A stretch of 64,000 bases of DNA from Cololabis saira. Lineage: Eukaryota > Chordata > Actinopteri > Beloniformes > Belonidae. The number at the start of each line of letters is the position of its first letter. Position 1 is the first letter of the stretch. The translations under genes were made by a program, and so were the position numbers. Below the pieces are notes generated by a model that made no database searches, had not been told where the DNA came from, and saw nothing but the letters and a program-made list of their open reading frames with translations. Positions 33,610 to 44,400 of this stretch are shown piece after piece. The DNA is taken from the NCBI RefSeq assembly GCF_033807715.1, contig NC_084592.1, forward strand, positions 26,945,501-27,009,500. Reading direction: 5' to 3'.

Positions 33610-34084
33610 TTAAAGGGGACCTATTATGAAAAACACATTTCCTGCTTTAACATATATAAAATGTTCTCCCCTCAGCCTGCCAACTCAGAGAAGGAGGAAT
33701 GCAACCAAATTCTGCAGTGTCTGTCCAGCCGCCCAGTGTGATGTGACTTTTACGAGCCGTTCAGATTCTGCTCCTGTCATTACGTAACGACAGGAGCGAT
33801 GCGTGAAACCACACCCACAACTAACTCTGCCGGCCGGAGGTTCCACCATTTTTTCGTAGCGGTGTATCGCATCAGGCAGCCAATCAGCACAGTGCCTCAT
33901 TATCATAGCCTCCCCGCCCACTCAGAATCCCGCATAGAGAATGAGGTTAGAGACTGGGAAGATAAAGACATGGCTTAGAGGCTGAATTTCTAATTTATTT
34001 AGCAAAAACAATCAAAAGCTTGTTTTTAAGACACTCAAGGCCTGTCTAAAATAGGTATTAGATGCCATAATAGGTCCCTTTTAA
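33610..34084. mobile_element. TTAA-flanked MITE (piggyBac-like)
   Basis: Begins TTAAAGGGGACCTATTATG and ends CATAATAGGTCCCTTTTAA: perfect inverted ends except one T in the outer region, with TTAA at both tips (33610-33613 and 34081-34084). TTAA is the piggyBac target. The 475-bp element has no transposase. It abuts the retrotransposon remnant that follows. Confidence 0.8.
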
Positions 34085-35750
34085 GATGCGTGCGAGAAGG
34101 CACATCTGAAAACAGGGCAGGATAACTTTTAATAAGGGCAATCAATACAGCACGTTTCTTGTTATTCGAATACGCCAACATGCCATCCAAACTTTGAAGC
34201 GACTCCGAATTTTTCAAACGCCCCTGGAAAACCTCAGGAGTTGGACTCCCCTCCAGGCTGACTGCTGGAGATGAGCTCAATGTAACTGCAGAGGTACAGG
34301 CAGAAGTACTAACCACACACGTCCCACTTTCCCCTTTTTCCTCTGTCTGACGTACAGAAAAGGGTTTCAGCAAATTCACATGACACAATCTAGTGGTTTT
34401 CCTAGTATTTGGAGTGGCAATAATGTAATTCAGGTCTGACACCTGCCGTACCACAGTGTAAGGACCTGAGAATTTTGCCTCAAAAGGAGAAGTCACCATA
34501 GGCTGTAAAACCAAAACCTGATCACCAGCCTGAAACTGGTTAGGCTCTGCACGCCGGTCATAGAGAGTTTTCATTTTGTGCTGTGATTTTACCAACTTGC
34601 ACTTTCAACTGCCACGAACAACCTATGCCTGAACCCATTGACATAGTCAAGCAGGTTTTGGGGAGATTCTGCTATTTCCCAAGTATCTCTCAAAACAGCC
34701 ATGGGACCCCCAAATCATTGGGGCTAAAACCTGTGCTCTCCTGAACCACTTCTCTGGACCTGATGTACCAAAACTGCCTCTGTGAATTAACACATACTCA
34801 TCGGCCAACACCGCTGCCTGCCCTGGATTCTTGGCTTTATGCTCTGTGATGTAAGTGGCTACATTATTAGGCACCAAGTTTTTAAACTGTTCTAATACCA
34901 CCAGGTCATACAGTTTATCAAATGTATCGACCTCTGACGCTGAACACCAGCGACCAAAATGGGAAGTCAGATCTCGCGCAAACTCAACATGAGACTGCTT
35001 ATCTCCTCTCTTCCAACTGCGGAACCGCTGCCGGTACGCCTCAGGCACCAACTCAGACGCTTTAAGCACTGCAGACTTAACTCGGTTGTAAACTTTACAG
35101 TCATCCGCGCTCAAAGCAGAGTACGCCTCCTGGGCTCTACCGGTCAGGAGGCATTGTAACATTAATGCCTGATCACCCTCAAGCCACTGCCTGGAATCTG
35201 CTATTCGCTCAAACAATGCAAAGAATGAATCAGGATCTTTTATACTAAACTTCGGAAGCAGGCGCATATTGCTGATTATATCAAAAGATGCACCAGACTG
35301 ATTCCGAGGGCCTTCACCATCAGCCGAACCTGACAATTTACCCTCTTGAATTAAGTTTAACTTTCTATGCTGCAATTCCAACTTATCCATCTCAGTCTTT
35401 TGCCTCATCTCTTCCAAAGCCCGTTCTTTTTGCTGTTTCATTTTTTCAAGTTCTACCTGCCATTCATGTTTTTGCCACTCGTGTTTTTGCTTTAACAACA
35501 GAAGTTCCTTTTGTTGCTCAAAACTCAAAACAGTATCTGCAGAAACCGAAGACTGAGTCCCCACACCAGGTTTAAGAATTTCTTTCTCCAACAAACCTGA
35601 CTTCACACTGACTTTAACAGACTCCTTTAATTTTCTGTCTGCTACCTCAAGCTCATACTTCTCATCAATTAGCAGTAACTGGTCCTTAGTACACTGATCT
35701 AATAGTGCTGCTGACGGCGAATCAACAAATTCATCCACTACAGAAGACAA
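34085..35750 (-). mobile_element. Gmr1-like Ty3/Gypsy retrotransposon remnant (gag plus integrase end / RT start)
   Basis: Reading right to left. 35750-34647 is a gag-like ORF with a long coiled coil (KQKHEWQKHEWQVELEKMKQ) and a SCAN-related capsid segment (LTGRAQEAYSAL, VPEAYRQRFRSWKRGDKQSH, FARDLTSHFGRWC). After a deletion near 34640-34600, 34595 onwards encodes an integrase C-terminus of GPY/F type (FSGPYTVVRQVSDLNYII), followed downstream by SYPALFSDVPSRTH, which resembles the segment opening the reverse transcriptase. Integrase placed before RT, plus a SCAN-like gag, are the described hallmarks of Gmr1-like elements. Protease, most of integrase, RT, RNase H and LTRs are missing. It is non-functional. 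Confidence 0.75.
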
Positions 35751-35879
35751 AAATAATAAATCAATACTTTAAGTGTTGGAACCACTAACAAAGTCTGTGG
35801 AGAAAACAAACAAGGAAAAAGGTTAAACTAAAAGTAATGAACACAAAGGAGATGGATAATATAATAGTAGATAGTATAA

Positions 35880-37140
35880 TTGTATAATAATAGTAGTATA
35901 ATAGTAGTTTCCTGTTTATTGATACTCGAATGATCTATTATATTGAGTAATCTACGAGTGTTAGTAGAAGAATGTCTACCCTTAATGAAACCTGTTTGAT
36001 CTGGATGTATAATAGAAGGGTTAATTCTTTTCAGACGTTTGGAAAGAGCTTTGCAGATTATTCTAAGATCTACATTTATTAGTTATATTGGGCGGTAGCT
36101 CGATGGGAGCAAAGGGTCCTTATCCGGTTTTAATAGGAGGCTAACATTAGCAGAATTCATATTTAAGGGTAAGCTTTTATTTTCCTTAACATTTAAGATC
36201 ATTTATAAAATGTTGGTGCTAATATGCTCCAGAATTCCTTATAGAATTCATCTGGAAAGCCATCTGGGCCCGGAGCTTTATTATTAGGCATATGCTGAAG
36301 AGCTTCATGGAGTTCTCCTATTGAGAGCGGAAAATCTAAATTCGTAACCTGCTCCTGATGCAACTTTGGCAGGTTTATTTTTCCATGAAATTGATCGATG
36401 GATTGGTCGGATGGTTTGATTTGTGATGAATATAGTTTACAGTTAAAGTCTCTAAAAACTGAATTTATTAAGCAGGGATGGATCACGCGTAATCTTCCCT
36501 GATTGGTCCCTGATAGATGTTATGGTTGTTTTTTCCTTGTTTATTTTTAATTGATTGGCTAAATATTTCCCTGATCTGTTAGCGTATGCAAAGTTTTCCA
36601 GGCAAAGCCTTTGTACTAGAAACTGCGTTTTTGTGTCAATTATTTTATTTTATTCTATCTTAGTTTTCCTTATTCTATTAAGGATATGTTCGTCTGCAGA
36701 GGTCTGGAAGGCCTCCTCTAAGGTTTTAATTTCGCATTCTAATTCCTTTGTTTTTAAGTTATCTTTCTTTTTATTATTTGAAGAAAAGGAAATTATTTTA
36801 CCTCGCATTACTGGTTTTCCTGCTTCCCATAAAACACTCGCTGATGTTTCCGGCTGATCATTATCTTTCAGAAATATGTCCCATTCTTTTTTGAAAAAAT
36901 TAATAAAGTCGGGATCTCCAATTTCTAGAGGGTGGTACGCTCCCCCTCTTCCCCAGAGTGAAAGAAACTGGTGCGTGATCGCTAATAATGATTGGGTGGA
37001 TTGGGGATTCTGAGATATCTCTCATCAGAGAGCTAAGAACTAAAAAGTAATCTAACCTTGAATATGAGTGATGAACAGCTGAGAAAAAAGTATAATCCCT
37101 GAGAGTTGGGTGGAGAGAACGCCATGTATCGCAAAGACCC
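35880..37140 (-). mobile_element. L1/Tx1-type LINE fragment
   Basis: Reading right to left: end of an APE endonuclease (SRLDYFLVLSSL, IIISDHAPVSF near 36945-37100), then RT start NNKAPGPDGFPDEFYKEFW (near 36240-36290) and IIHPDQTGFIKGRHSSTN (near 35960-36020). Several stops and frameshifts; no FADD box in the window. Orientation matches the Gmr1-like remnant next to it. Confidence 0.75.
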
Positions 37141-37141
37141 A

Positions 37142-37614
37142 GGGGCCTCATTTATAAAAGAGTGTGTAGGATCCATACTAAAAGTGCACGTAAACCCAAA
37201 AGCCGAAAATGGCGGGCGAAAAAAAAATCTGGATTTATAAAACCGTGTGCACGCACACTTGCACGCAATGTTCGCTTTATAAATCACATTCCAGCTGGAA
37301 GGTTGCGCAGGTGAAATCGCCTCATATCCCGCCCTCTACACGCCCACTTCATACCATAAATGGGCAATGCAAACTACATGATGACTGTATTTGCATATAA
37401 ATGAGCTTGCTGAGCATGCGCAGCAGCTGCCTGCAGCCTGTTTCTGCTGTGCGTCAGGATGAATGAGACGTGTTGAGCCAGGCAACCGTGCCGGTGCCAC
37501 TAAATTTCACGGAGACTGAGATTGAGATGTTGTGGATGAGGTGGAGGCCAGGAAACCGACATTATTTGGTGGTCACAGTAATGGCATCACAAACAAAAAT
37601 AAAGCGAGTGAGTT
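37142..37614 (+). mobile_element. PIF/Harbinger left end with Myb-like (SANT/trihelix) ORF start
   Basis: GGGGCCTCATTTATAAAAG at 37142 is the typical terminus of fish Harbinger elements; a second TTTATAAA block follows at 37231. At 37491-37610 the translation reads PLNFTETEIEML and, after a one-base shift, VDEVEARKPTLFGGHSNGIT, which is the Myb/SANT-like DNA-binding protein found in Harbinger elements. The ORF stops abruptly where the palindrome cluster begins, and no matching right terminus is seen. Confidence 0.65.
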
Positions 37615-38090
37615 GCCTGCCAGAATCTGATTTCTGGCCGCGGGAGTGCGCACAGCAGCCCGTTGAGCGATAGCGCTGAAACGTCAGATTTTCAGATTAT
37701 GAAGCTCAAGAATGAGATCAAATCATATTTAGGTAGAAACAACCTTTCATTAACTGTATTTGGCCTTCAATCAATTTTTGGCAGGTAAAAAGACCCATTT
37801 TCAGGGGAGAAATCAGATTCTGGCAGGCAATCTCTTTTTGGCACGACACCGGCACGGCGTGTCCTGCACCGCGGACACGCTGTGCCGGTAGGATGATTTG
37901 ACAGATGAAAATACCCCATCAGATCACGCTTCCACATAGACATCAACATTTATCTATGTGGAAGCGTGATCTGACAGGATATTTTCATCTGTCAAATCAT
38001 CCTACCTGCCAATATCTATGTGGAAGCGTGATTTGACGTTTTTTTTTCTTCCGCCAAAGCATCGTACACATAGATCTATGTGAAGCACTT
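37612..38090. repeat. Cluster of nested palindromes (foldback-like)
   Basis: Outer pair: 37612-37635 (GTTGCCTGCCAGAATCTGAT...) and its complement at 37808-37831. GC-rich hairpin: ACCGGCACGGCGTGTCC (37848-37864) against 37873-37889, one mismatch, 8-base loop. Large hairpin: arms 37888-37941 and 37953-38005 (TAGGATGATTTGACAGATGA / TCATCTGTCAAATCATCCTA at the base, CACGCTTCCACATAGA near the loop). A third copy of CTATGTGGAAGCGTGAT lies at 38016-38032, and ACATAGATCTATGT at 38069. No ORF. Confidence 0.8.
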
Positions 38091-38239
38091 TCTGACTACC
38101 TGCTGTTAAATCGTCTATTTGCATGAAAAAGCCTTTGAAAAAAAAGAAACTGAGATAAAAGAAACGGGTATCGTACAGTAGTATTTTCTGCCGAGGTACG
38201 ACACCTCGGCAGAAGACCGGCTTGGGTGTACATGGATCT

Positions 38240-39479
38240 ATGCTTCCTGCTGACCGAGCAGATCCAGATCTCAGAGAACCGGACCGCATACAAACGGCAC
38301 ATCCTCAAAGTCATCATGAGGGTCCCCGTCATGTGCTTCTTTGCCAGCATCTTCTCCTTCATCTTCTTCCAGCTGGTCGGTGGCTTTGACATCAACTCTG
38401 ATCAGAAGGGTCAAATAAAATATCTTTCAGGGAACGAAAGAAGAACTTTTTTTATCTTCTCTTTCAGTCTTACGTCCTCCTGGCAGTCGTCATTTTCCTG
38501 CCCTACATGTCCCAGTGTCTGAAGGGGTGTCGCAGCAAAGCGATCGGTGAGTGCAGGGGCCCGTTGGTTCCCGCAGGGCTAGGTTTATTGGTTTGTTTGT
38601 TTATTTCGGTCATTTCCAAATTAAGAATTCAGATACAAAAGAACATGAAGTTAATCCTAATATGGCATTAGACCAAAATATATAAACAAAACAAGACCGA
38701 AAAGGTGTAGGCTGAAGCTTAGCTTATTACCCTTTTATAATCAATTTCTGTCAGCTCCTACATATATACTGATACATAGCAGTAAATCAGTTAAAAGAAA
38801 AACATTTCATATACTTTTTGTATATTGAAAACATTCAATATACTGCATAGACCTATTATCTATTTTAGTTCTGACACTTACATTAACACTACAATATGAT
38901 CATACTTAATGAGCATCTTGTTCTTCAATATTTTTTTAAATATTTGTTATGTGCTGCACTTTTTAATTTCCATTTCCAAAACATTCCACAGATTAACCAG
39001 ATAAACTGAAACACATCTGTGTTTGACATCCGTTCTGTTCCTTGTTTTTGTGAACATACAGCTTCCTCTCAGTTCATATCCATTTTGTCTTTGCTTTCTT
39101 CTGGATACAGTGTGGTAGCAGATTATTATAAGACTTGTACATCAACTGTGATATTTTGAAATCAACAAGTTCATTAAATTAGAGCATCTGACAATTAATA
39201 AATAATGTATTTGTTGGTTCCCAATAATCAGCTCTATTGATAACTCTGATAGCTCTTTCTTGGAGCAAAATGAGGTTATATAAGGTTCCCGCAGGGGCCC
39301 GTCGTTCCCCGCAGCCAGAAGGACCCCCACTCTGACCTTCTCCTCTCACCTGCTGCAGGTCAGGTGGAGGAGACGCCGGACTCCATGATGTTCTACACCT
39401 GCCTGCCCAACGAGCGAGTAGAGGCTTTCAGTGACGGGGTTTACGCCATCGTGGCGACGCTGCTCACCCTGGACATATG
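38240..39479 (+). pseudogene. tmem175-like: TMEM175 fragment: three internal exons
   Basis: TMEM175 is the lysosomal potassium/proton channel made of two six-helix repeats. Three successive exons of one frame are visible: about 38240-38375 (LLTEQIQISENRTAYKRHI, then helix VMCFFASIFSFIFFQL), 38468-38546 (SYVLLAVVIFLPYMSQCLKG) and 39359-39479 (NERVEAFSDGVYAIVATLL, the RxxxFSD signature of repeat II helix 1). Donors and acceptors are canonical and phases agree (0, 1, 2). The first exon has no acceptor: it merges into the palindrome cluster. No exons for the first repeat or for the rest of repeat II are found. Intron 2 holds a LINE insertion. Intact frames suggest a young copy, but by itself it cannot make the channel. 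Confidence 0.8.
38579..39283 (-). mobile_element. LINE insertion (705 bp) in the TMEM175-like intron, with 13-bp target duplication
   Basis: GGTTCCCGCAGGG occurs at 38566-38578 and again at 39284-39296. The minus-strand translation near 39170-39280 contains LQERAIRVINRADYWEPT, similar to the C-terminal region of CR1/Rex1-type LINEs. 5'-truncated copy. Confidence 0.75.
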
Positions 39480-40379
39480 GTTGGTTTCACTTCACATTCT
39501 ATGTTTCCTTAAATGTTTTACTGCTTTGAAATTAAATCATTCTCGGAATACAACAGTCGATATATCGGCGACTGGAAACGTACGATTTTCAGCCCATCTT
39601 TGTCTTTGTGACTCGGTTATTAAGACGGCAGAATCGAGAGGACTGGCTCACTAGGGTGTTGTATCAAGAAAAAAAACGTTTATAATTATGAATTTAAAAG
39701 GGAGCAATGTTGCTTTATATCATTTCTGTTTGAGGATGTGAAACCTGGAACTAAAAGTCACCTGTTAAAGACCAAAGTAGCTAATGAACCTTGTTTAAAA
39801 CGAAATTGAAATTGGGGAAAGATCAGTTCCTTCACATGCCTTGAAAACGCCCTGTTAGTTGATTTCTCTGGATTAGATTTAGACACGGAGGTTCTGGTTC
39901 TTTCTCAGTGAGACAAAAAATCAAACGTAGGCAGAGGAACAAACCACGCTTCAGTTTTAAAGTAGAAACCTGTTGCTCCCAGGGTGGGACCCCAAAAAGT
40001 GGGGGTAAAGGAGATGGATCTACGGGCCCATGATTGAGGGGGGCCCACAGAGGCCCCTAATGATGATGAAATAAGAAGAAATAAAATAATGACACTAAGT
40101 TATTAACTAACATTTGATCACAAATGTTTTATTTTCAATGTCCTGTTTATTTTGGAAGCATCAACGTCTGCAGATAGTCAAAAATACCATTAAAATGTAT
40201 AAATGTATGTAAAATGGCATCAAATAATTTTGCCTCTGTGTTGGGGTCCCTGTAAAGATTCTTTTCATGGGGCCCAAAATCCCTAGTGGCGCCCCTGAAG
40301 GATTGGTTGTCAGTTTTATGGTAAAAACCTGTCGATGCCAGGTGTTAACGATTCTACAGCCACCTTGGTTGACTAACAT
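39480..40379. other. Spacer after the TMEM175 fragment
   Basis: No continuation exon of TMEM175 is recognisable. Contains a GGGGCCCATGATTGAGGGGG-type repeat near 40023 and an opposed GGGGCCCAAAATCCCTAG near 40269, which look like the ends of a small DNA element (about 39975-40305). Confidence 0.4.
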
Positions 40380-40384
40380 GAACG

Positions 40385-40662
40385 GGAGGTGGTGAATGCA
40401 AGCAGCGAGGGATTCGGACTAGTCACTGCTCCTCCACGCTGAGAGGAGCAGGTGAGGTGGTTCAAGCGCCTGGTTAGGATGCTACCTAGTCGCCTCCCCG
40501 AGGAGAAACCCAAGAGGCAGCTCTGGGTACCGCTGGGGCGACTACATTGCTCAGCAGATCTCCTCCTGGAGGAGCTGGATGGGCTGGAGGAGGTGGACTG
40601 GGGAGAGGGAGGTCCCCTGCGATCCACATCCGGATGAGTGGAAGTTAATGGATGGATGGATT
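40385..40662 (+). repeat. RTE-like LINE 3' end with GGATG tail
   Basis: Decayed copy of the LINE C-terminus: frames give RWFKRLVRMLPSRLPEE, and the sequence ends in AATGGATGGATGGATT (40648-40661). Related in layout to the Rex3-like element at 11703. Confidence 0.55.
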
Positions 40663-40782
40663 TGCACTGAATGAAAGGAAGATTCCCGATAACCGCTGCA
40701 CCGGAAGCCCAGGAATATGAGCGTGCACACAAACACAAACAAGCTTCGGTCGTTAGAGGATTAAAGACGCGGCTTCGCTTAC

Positions 40783-41413
40783 CTTGATAAGTGGAGTCCT
40801 CCCAAAAAAGAATCCAAACAGATACGCCCCAAAGTCGTTGCAGATCACAATGGAGATGGGAACAATGAACCTAGGAAACGAGAAATTCAGTGCACGGCGG
40901 CGTGGAGCTCAGACCCAGCCAAAGTCCGATATATGTAATTCAGAAGCGGTACAAAGTTATAAGAAGTGTGTGGCAGGGTGGAGGAGCAGCCACTCAGCCA
41001 ATTGGGCACACCTGTGCCCAATCAACCTCTCCACCCTGCCTGGCTACATAAGAAGTGGCTGCACACCAGCAAGAGGTCTGCTGGGAGAAGGTTCTGCTGG
41101 TGCACGTGTGGCGGGGTGATTGAATAAAGGAGTTCCTGCACTAAACCCTGTGTCCTCTGTCCTGTCGGTCGGCCCGCCCCAGTGGCAACGAGCTTGCTAC
41201 ACAGTGCTAAAAGCAAACATGCAGTCGATTTCAAACATTACTATCCCCCCTCACGCTAACATTAGAGACAGCACAACAGCGATCAACCGTGGGTGATGAA
41301 CGCATCGAGACGATGCCCGCGTCTGCTTACCAGATCATTCCTTGAAACAGGTTCTGAATGACAAGGTGGGACTGAGTTACCACTATCAACAGAGTCACAT
41401 GGGTCCAAGCAAA
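40783..41413 (-). pseudogene. cds1-like: CDP-diacylglycerol synthase (CDS1-like) fragment: two internal exons
   Basis: The parent enzyme makes CDP-diacylglycerol from phosphatidic acid in the ER. Exon 41413-41331 (83 bp) reads [19 protein letters not shown]...GMI and exon 40870-40783 (88 bp) reads [12 protein letters not shown]...[14 protein letters not shown], with a Trp codon split across the junction. Both have AG and GT borders and no stops. FAWTHVTLL and HLVIQNLF look more like CDS1 than CDS2. Neither the preceding exon nor the following LSPKKTWEGF exon, nor the C-terminal catalytic signature, is present in the window. A solo LTR sits in the intron between the two exons. Treated as a gene fragment, not a working gene. 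Confidence 0.8.
40969..41201. mobile_element. Solo LTR (Ty3/Gypsy-like, 233 bp)
   Basis: Starts TGTGGCAGGGTGG and ends GAGCTTGCTACA (TG...CA), with AATAAA at 41123-41128. Flanking 5-mers AAGTG (40964-40968) and CAGTG (41202-41206) agree at 4 of 5. No internal retroviral-type domains, as expected after LTR-LTR recombination. Confidence 0.65.
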
Positions 41414-44400
41414 CTGAAATGGCAAACACAGACACACAAAACAGAAAACAAACAAACAAAAAGAAAAAAACACAGCGTCACTGCACTGGAAAGCAGCTGA
41501 GCTGCTCAGAAGTCATATTACATGTAAAATGAAACAAGAAACAGAGGACCAGTTCTAGAAAGAAGCAGCTGGTGGAAAGAGATCTGTATAATGGAGCACA
41601 AAATACAAGGAAAGAGTCTTAAATGTTTAAACTGTTTGCGTATTCCAATAGGGAGTGATGCTTTGAGCATGATTTGAACTGAAGATATGCTCATCAAGAC
41701 TGAAATTAATGAATATGCCATCAAATAACATCTCTCGCAGCATATGAATCAAATAGATTCAAATATATATCTAAGAAAAATGTATACTGTATTTTTATTG
41801 GAATGATTTATCATAACTGTTCCCACAAGATGGGGCTCTAAGTTGATAAGCTTATTGACGAAGTGTTTATTTCCTTTATTACAATTTAGTTGTAAACATG
41901 GTCTATAGAGGCTCACCTGTATTTACTAAGTGCACCCTTCATTAATGAACCTTCATTTCCTTTTAGCGGTACTGTAACAGATTGTTACCCGTAAGGCTCC
42001 ATTATCCATAACGACTGAGATAAACATCATACATCATGAGAATACCTTCCATTTGTGAGAAAATCTGATCCCACTGGGAGGTGTTCCTGAGTCTGGCCGG
42101 TGTGTTTTTTCTGTCTGTTTTTCTGTCTATATGAGGAAAAGAGATACAGTACTTAAACTCACTATACATCAGGACCAGAGAGCCTTACAATTGGATCAGT
42201 ACATTAGCTAAACTGGGTTCAGAATGGGTGAAGTGTTTCTAATTTGAGATGACCTGTACATTAGAGTGAGCAATTTAACAAAAAATGTATCTGAACTGTT
42301 GGGCAGTCAATGATCTGCAGAGTGGAGAAATTAGTGCAGTTCTGCATCGTCATCACATTTAACTGTTGCTTCATCAGGAGAACTACATTCTCACGAATCA
42401 TAGGTATTTTGTTGAACCTGCGGTTTGCCACAATTTTTGTTCCACATTTCAATATCAGATCTTTTCCCACGATTGTATTACCAGTCCTCAGCGTTGATAC
42501 AGAAGCCTGAGTGTCACAGTCTCTCAGAAGATCTGAAATCATCAGGAGGATGATAGACGGTCAGACACAAGGAGTAGAAGTAAAGGGGAGTGACTTTATC
42601 TTAATGCAGTGAAGGAATTTGCAGATGTTGGAGGGAAGGAGTGGCAGGACTGCAAGCAAGGCTGGTGGATAGGGCAGTGGGGAGGATGAGGAGTGGAGCA
42701 CAGCAGCGCCTGCAGAATCATGTTTCCCAGCGCTACGACTGCAGGGAGGGAAAGGGAAGGGAGGAGAAGGGAAAGGAAGGGAGGGGCAAGGCTAGGCCAG
42801 ATTTTCCTCCAAACACTCCCATTCTTTTAAAGGTTCAGAGCTCAGCTGCCTGTCCCTGGACTCTCCCTCAGTTTGGGTCTTGAAACTGGGTTATTTTGAT
42901 GTACACGGCTCCCTAGACACTCCCTGTATTACACTTCCATCTTCAGAGAGCTTTGTCTTGAAGACCACTCGCCTCTGGGGACCTAACTTTTAATATCTCT
43001 TGTGAGATCTGGTCTTCTGGTGAGTATCATTCTTCCTCTTGTCAAACTGAAATCCAAATTGCTCCTCGTCCGGGTCGTTCTTACTTTCTTTAGCTGCAGT
43101 TAGATGGAGAGTTTGCTGAAGTGATGCTTTGATGTCTCGTATTTCAGCCTCTGGTTTGAATTTACTGTGAAAAAAACCCTCTCTGCGGCTGGATGTCAGA
43201 ATTATATATGGATTTTATTGGACTGGGTACTGCCTGTTCACTTTTTTTATTGCATTCTTCACATAGTCACATGCAGGAAAAAAAGGCAATCTGAGGTAAA
43301 TCTGACGCAAATCCCGCCCCAGTCCTTTGATGCAGGAACAGCTTTAAACTCAGACTACAAACGAAAAGCATGCACACCAGATTTAAGTCAGAGACTGCTG
43401 GTTGCCGTGACAGATTTATTCTCCATTCCCATCCTGTCAGACGTCCCCCTGAGTCATGCCTTTGTGTGTGTTTGTGTGTCTGCGTGCAGTCAGAGGGCTC
43501 CTTGATGAAGTGACCATGTGTGACTCACAGCTCCCAAAATAAAACAACATAACGTGACCTTAGAGCAGCTCAGAAGTTAGCATTTTAACAGAAGAAGCTG
43601 AAAAACTAAGATGGAAAATTAACAAATGTCTTTACTGTGGGAATATGTAGTGAAAGTAAACACATGGGAATAAGTAAGTTTAATCTGCCACTTTGGTTTA
43701 TGGAGCTAATAGCAGTGGAAAGCAGGGATACACTTTCACCACCGTTCTGTTTTTTCAGAGGGAGTGTAATACTGAACTGTTAAGCAACTGTGAAAGGATT
43801 CCTTACAGCGCTCGGCCGTGCCATGGTGAGAACTCTCGTAGACTTGCCAAGAGAAGCCGCTGTCCCAGATGTAAAATAAACAGACGACAATGAGAGGAAA
43901 GATTGGTTATTACACACAAATACAGCTGTATCAGCCACAGCGAGCCTTCCCGTTCGCTGACCTGTTTGATCTGAGATTATCAGTGAATAACAGAGATACA
44001 GAGAAGGCTGTTACACAGACGGCTTGCACAGCACTTTCCTGCCACTGCCTCAATTTCTCAGTTTGTTTGTTTTTTTTTCCACATGGCTCTGAATCCTGTT
44101 AAGAATCAAGGAAGGCTAAAGTTTAGATGAATGTTGAAAATGTCGTGAATGTTCTTTGAGATAAATAAAACACTTTATTCATGATAAATAAACACAGAGA
44201 TTTTATGCAACAGTTGAGCCACATAAAATAATATAAGAACCCTTATTTATAAATAAGCACATTTTAATCACTTCAAGACTGAAGTATATGTAATATGAAA
44301 TATGAAAAAAAAAAACTGGCATGCTTCTAGTTGAGTACCTGTTTTTGTTTAATCAGTGCTACAGGTATTAAAATAGAATTGCATGATACTTTCTTAATAT

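Noticed and set aside
38240..41413. TMEM175 and CDS1 as functional genes here
   Set aside because: Both lack most of their exons; only internal exons are present.
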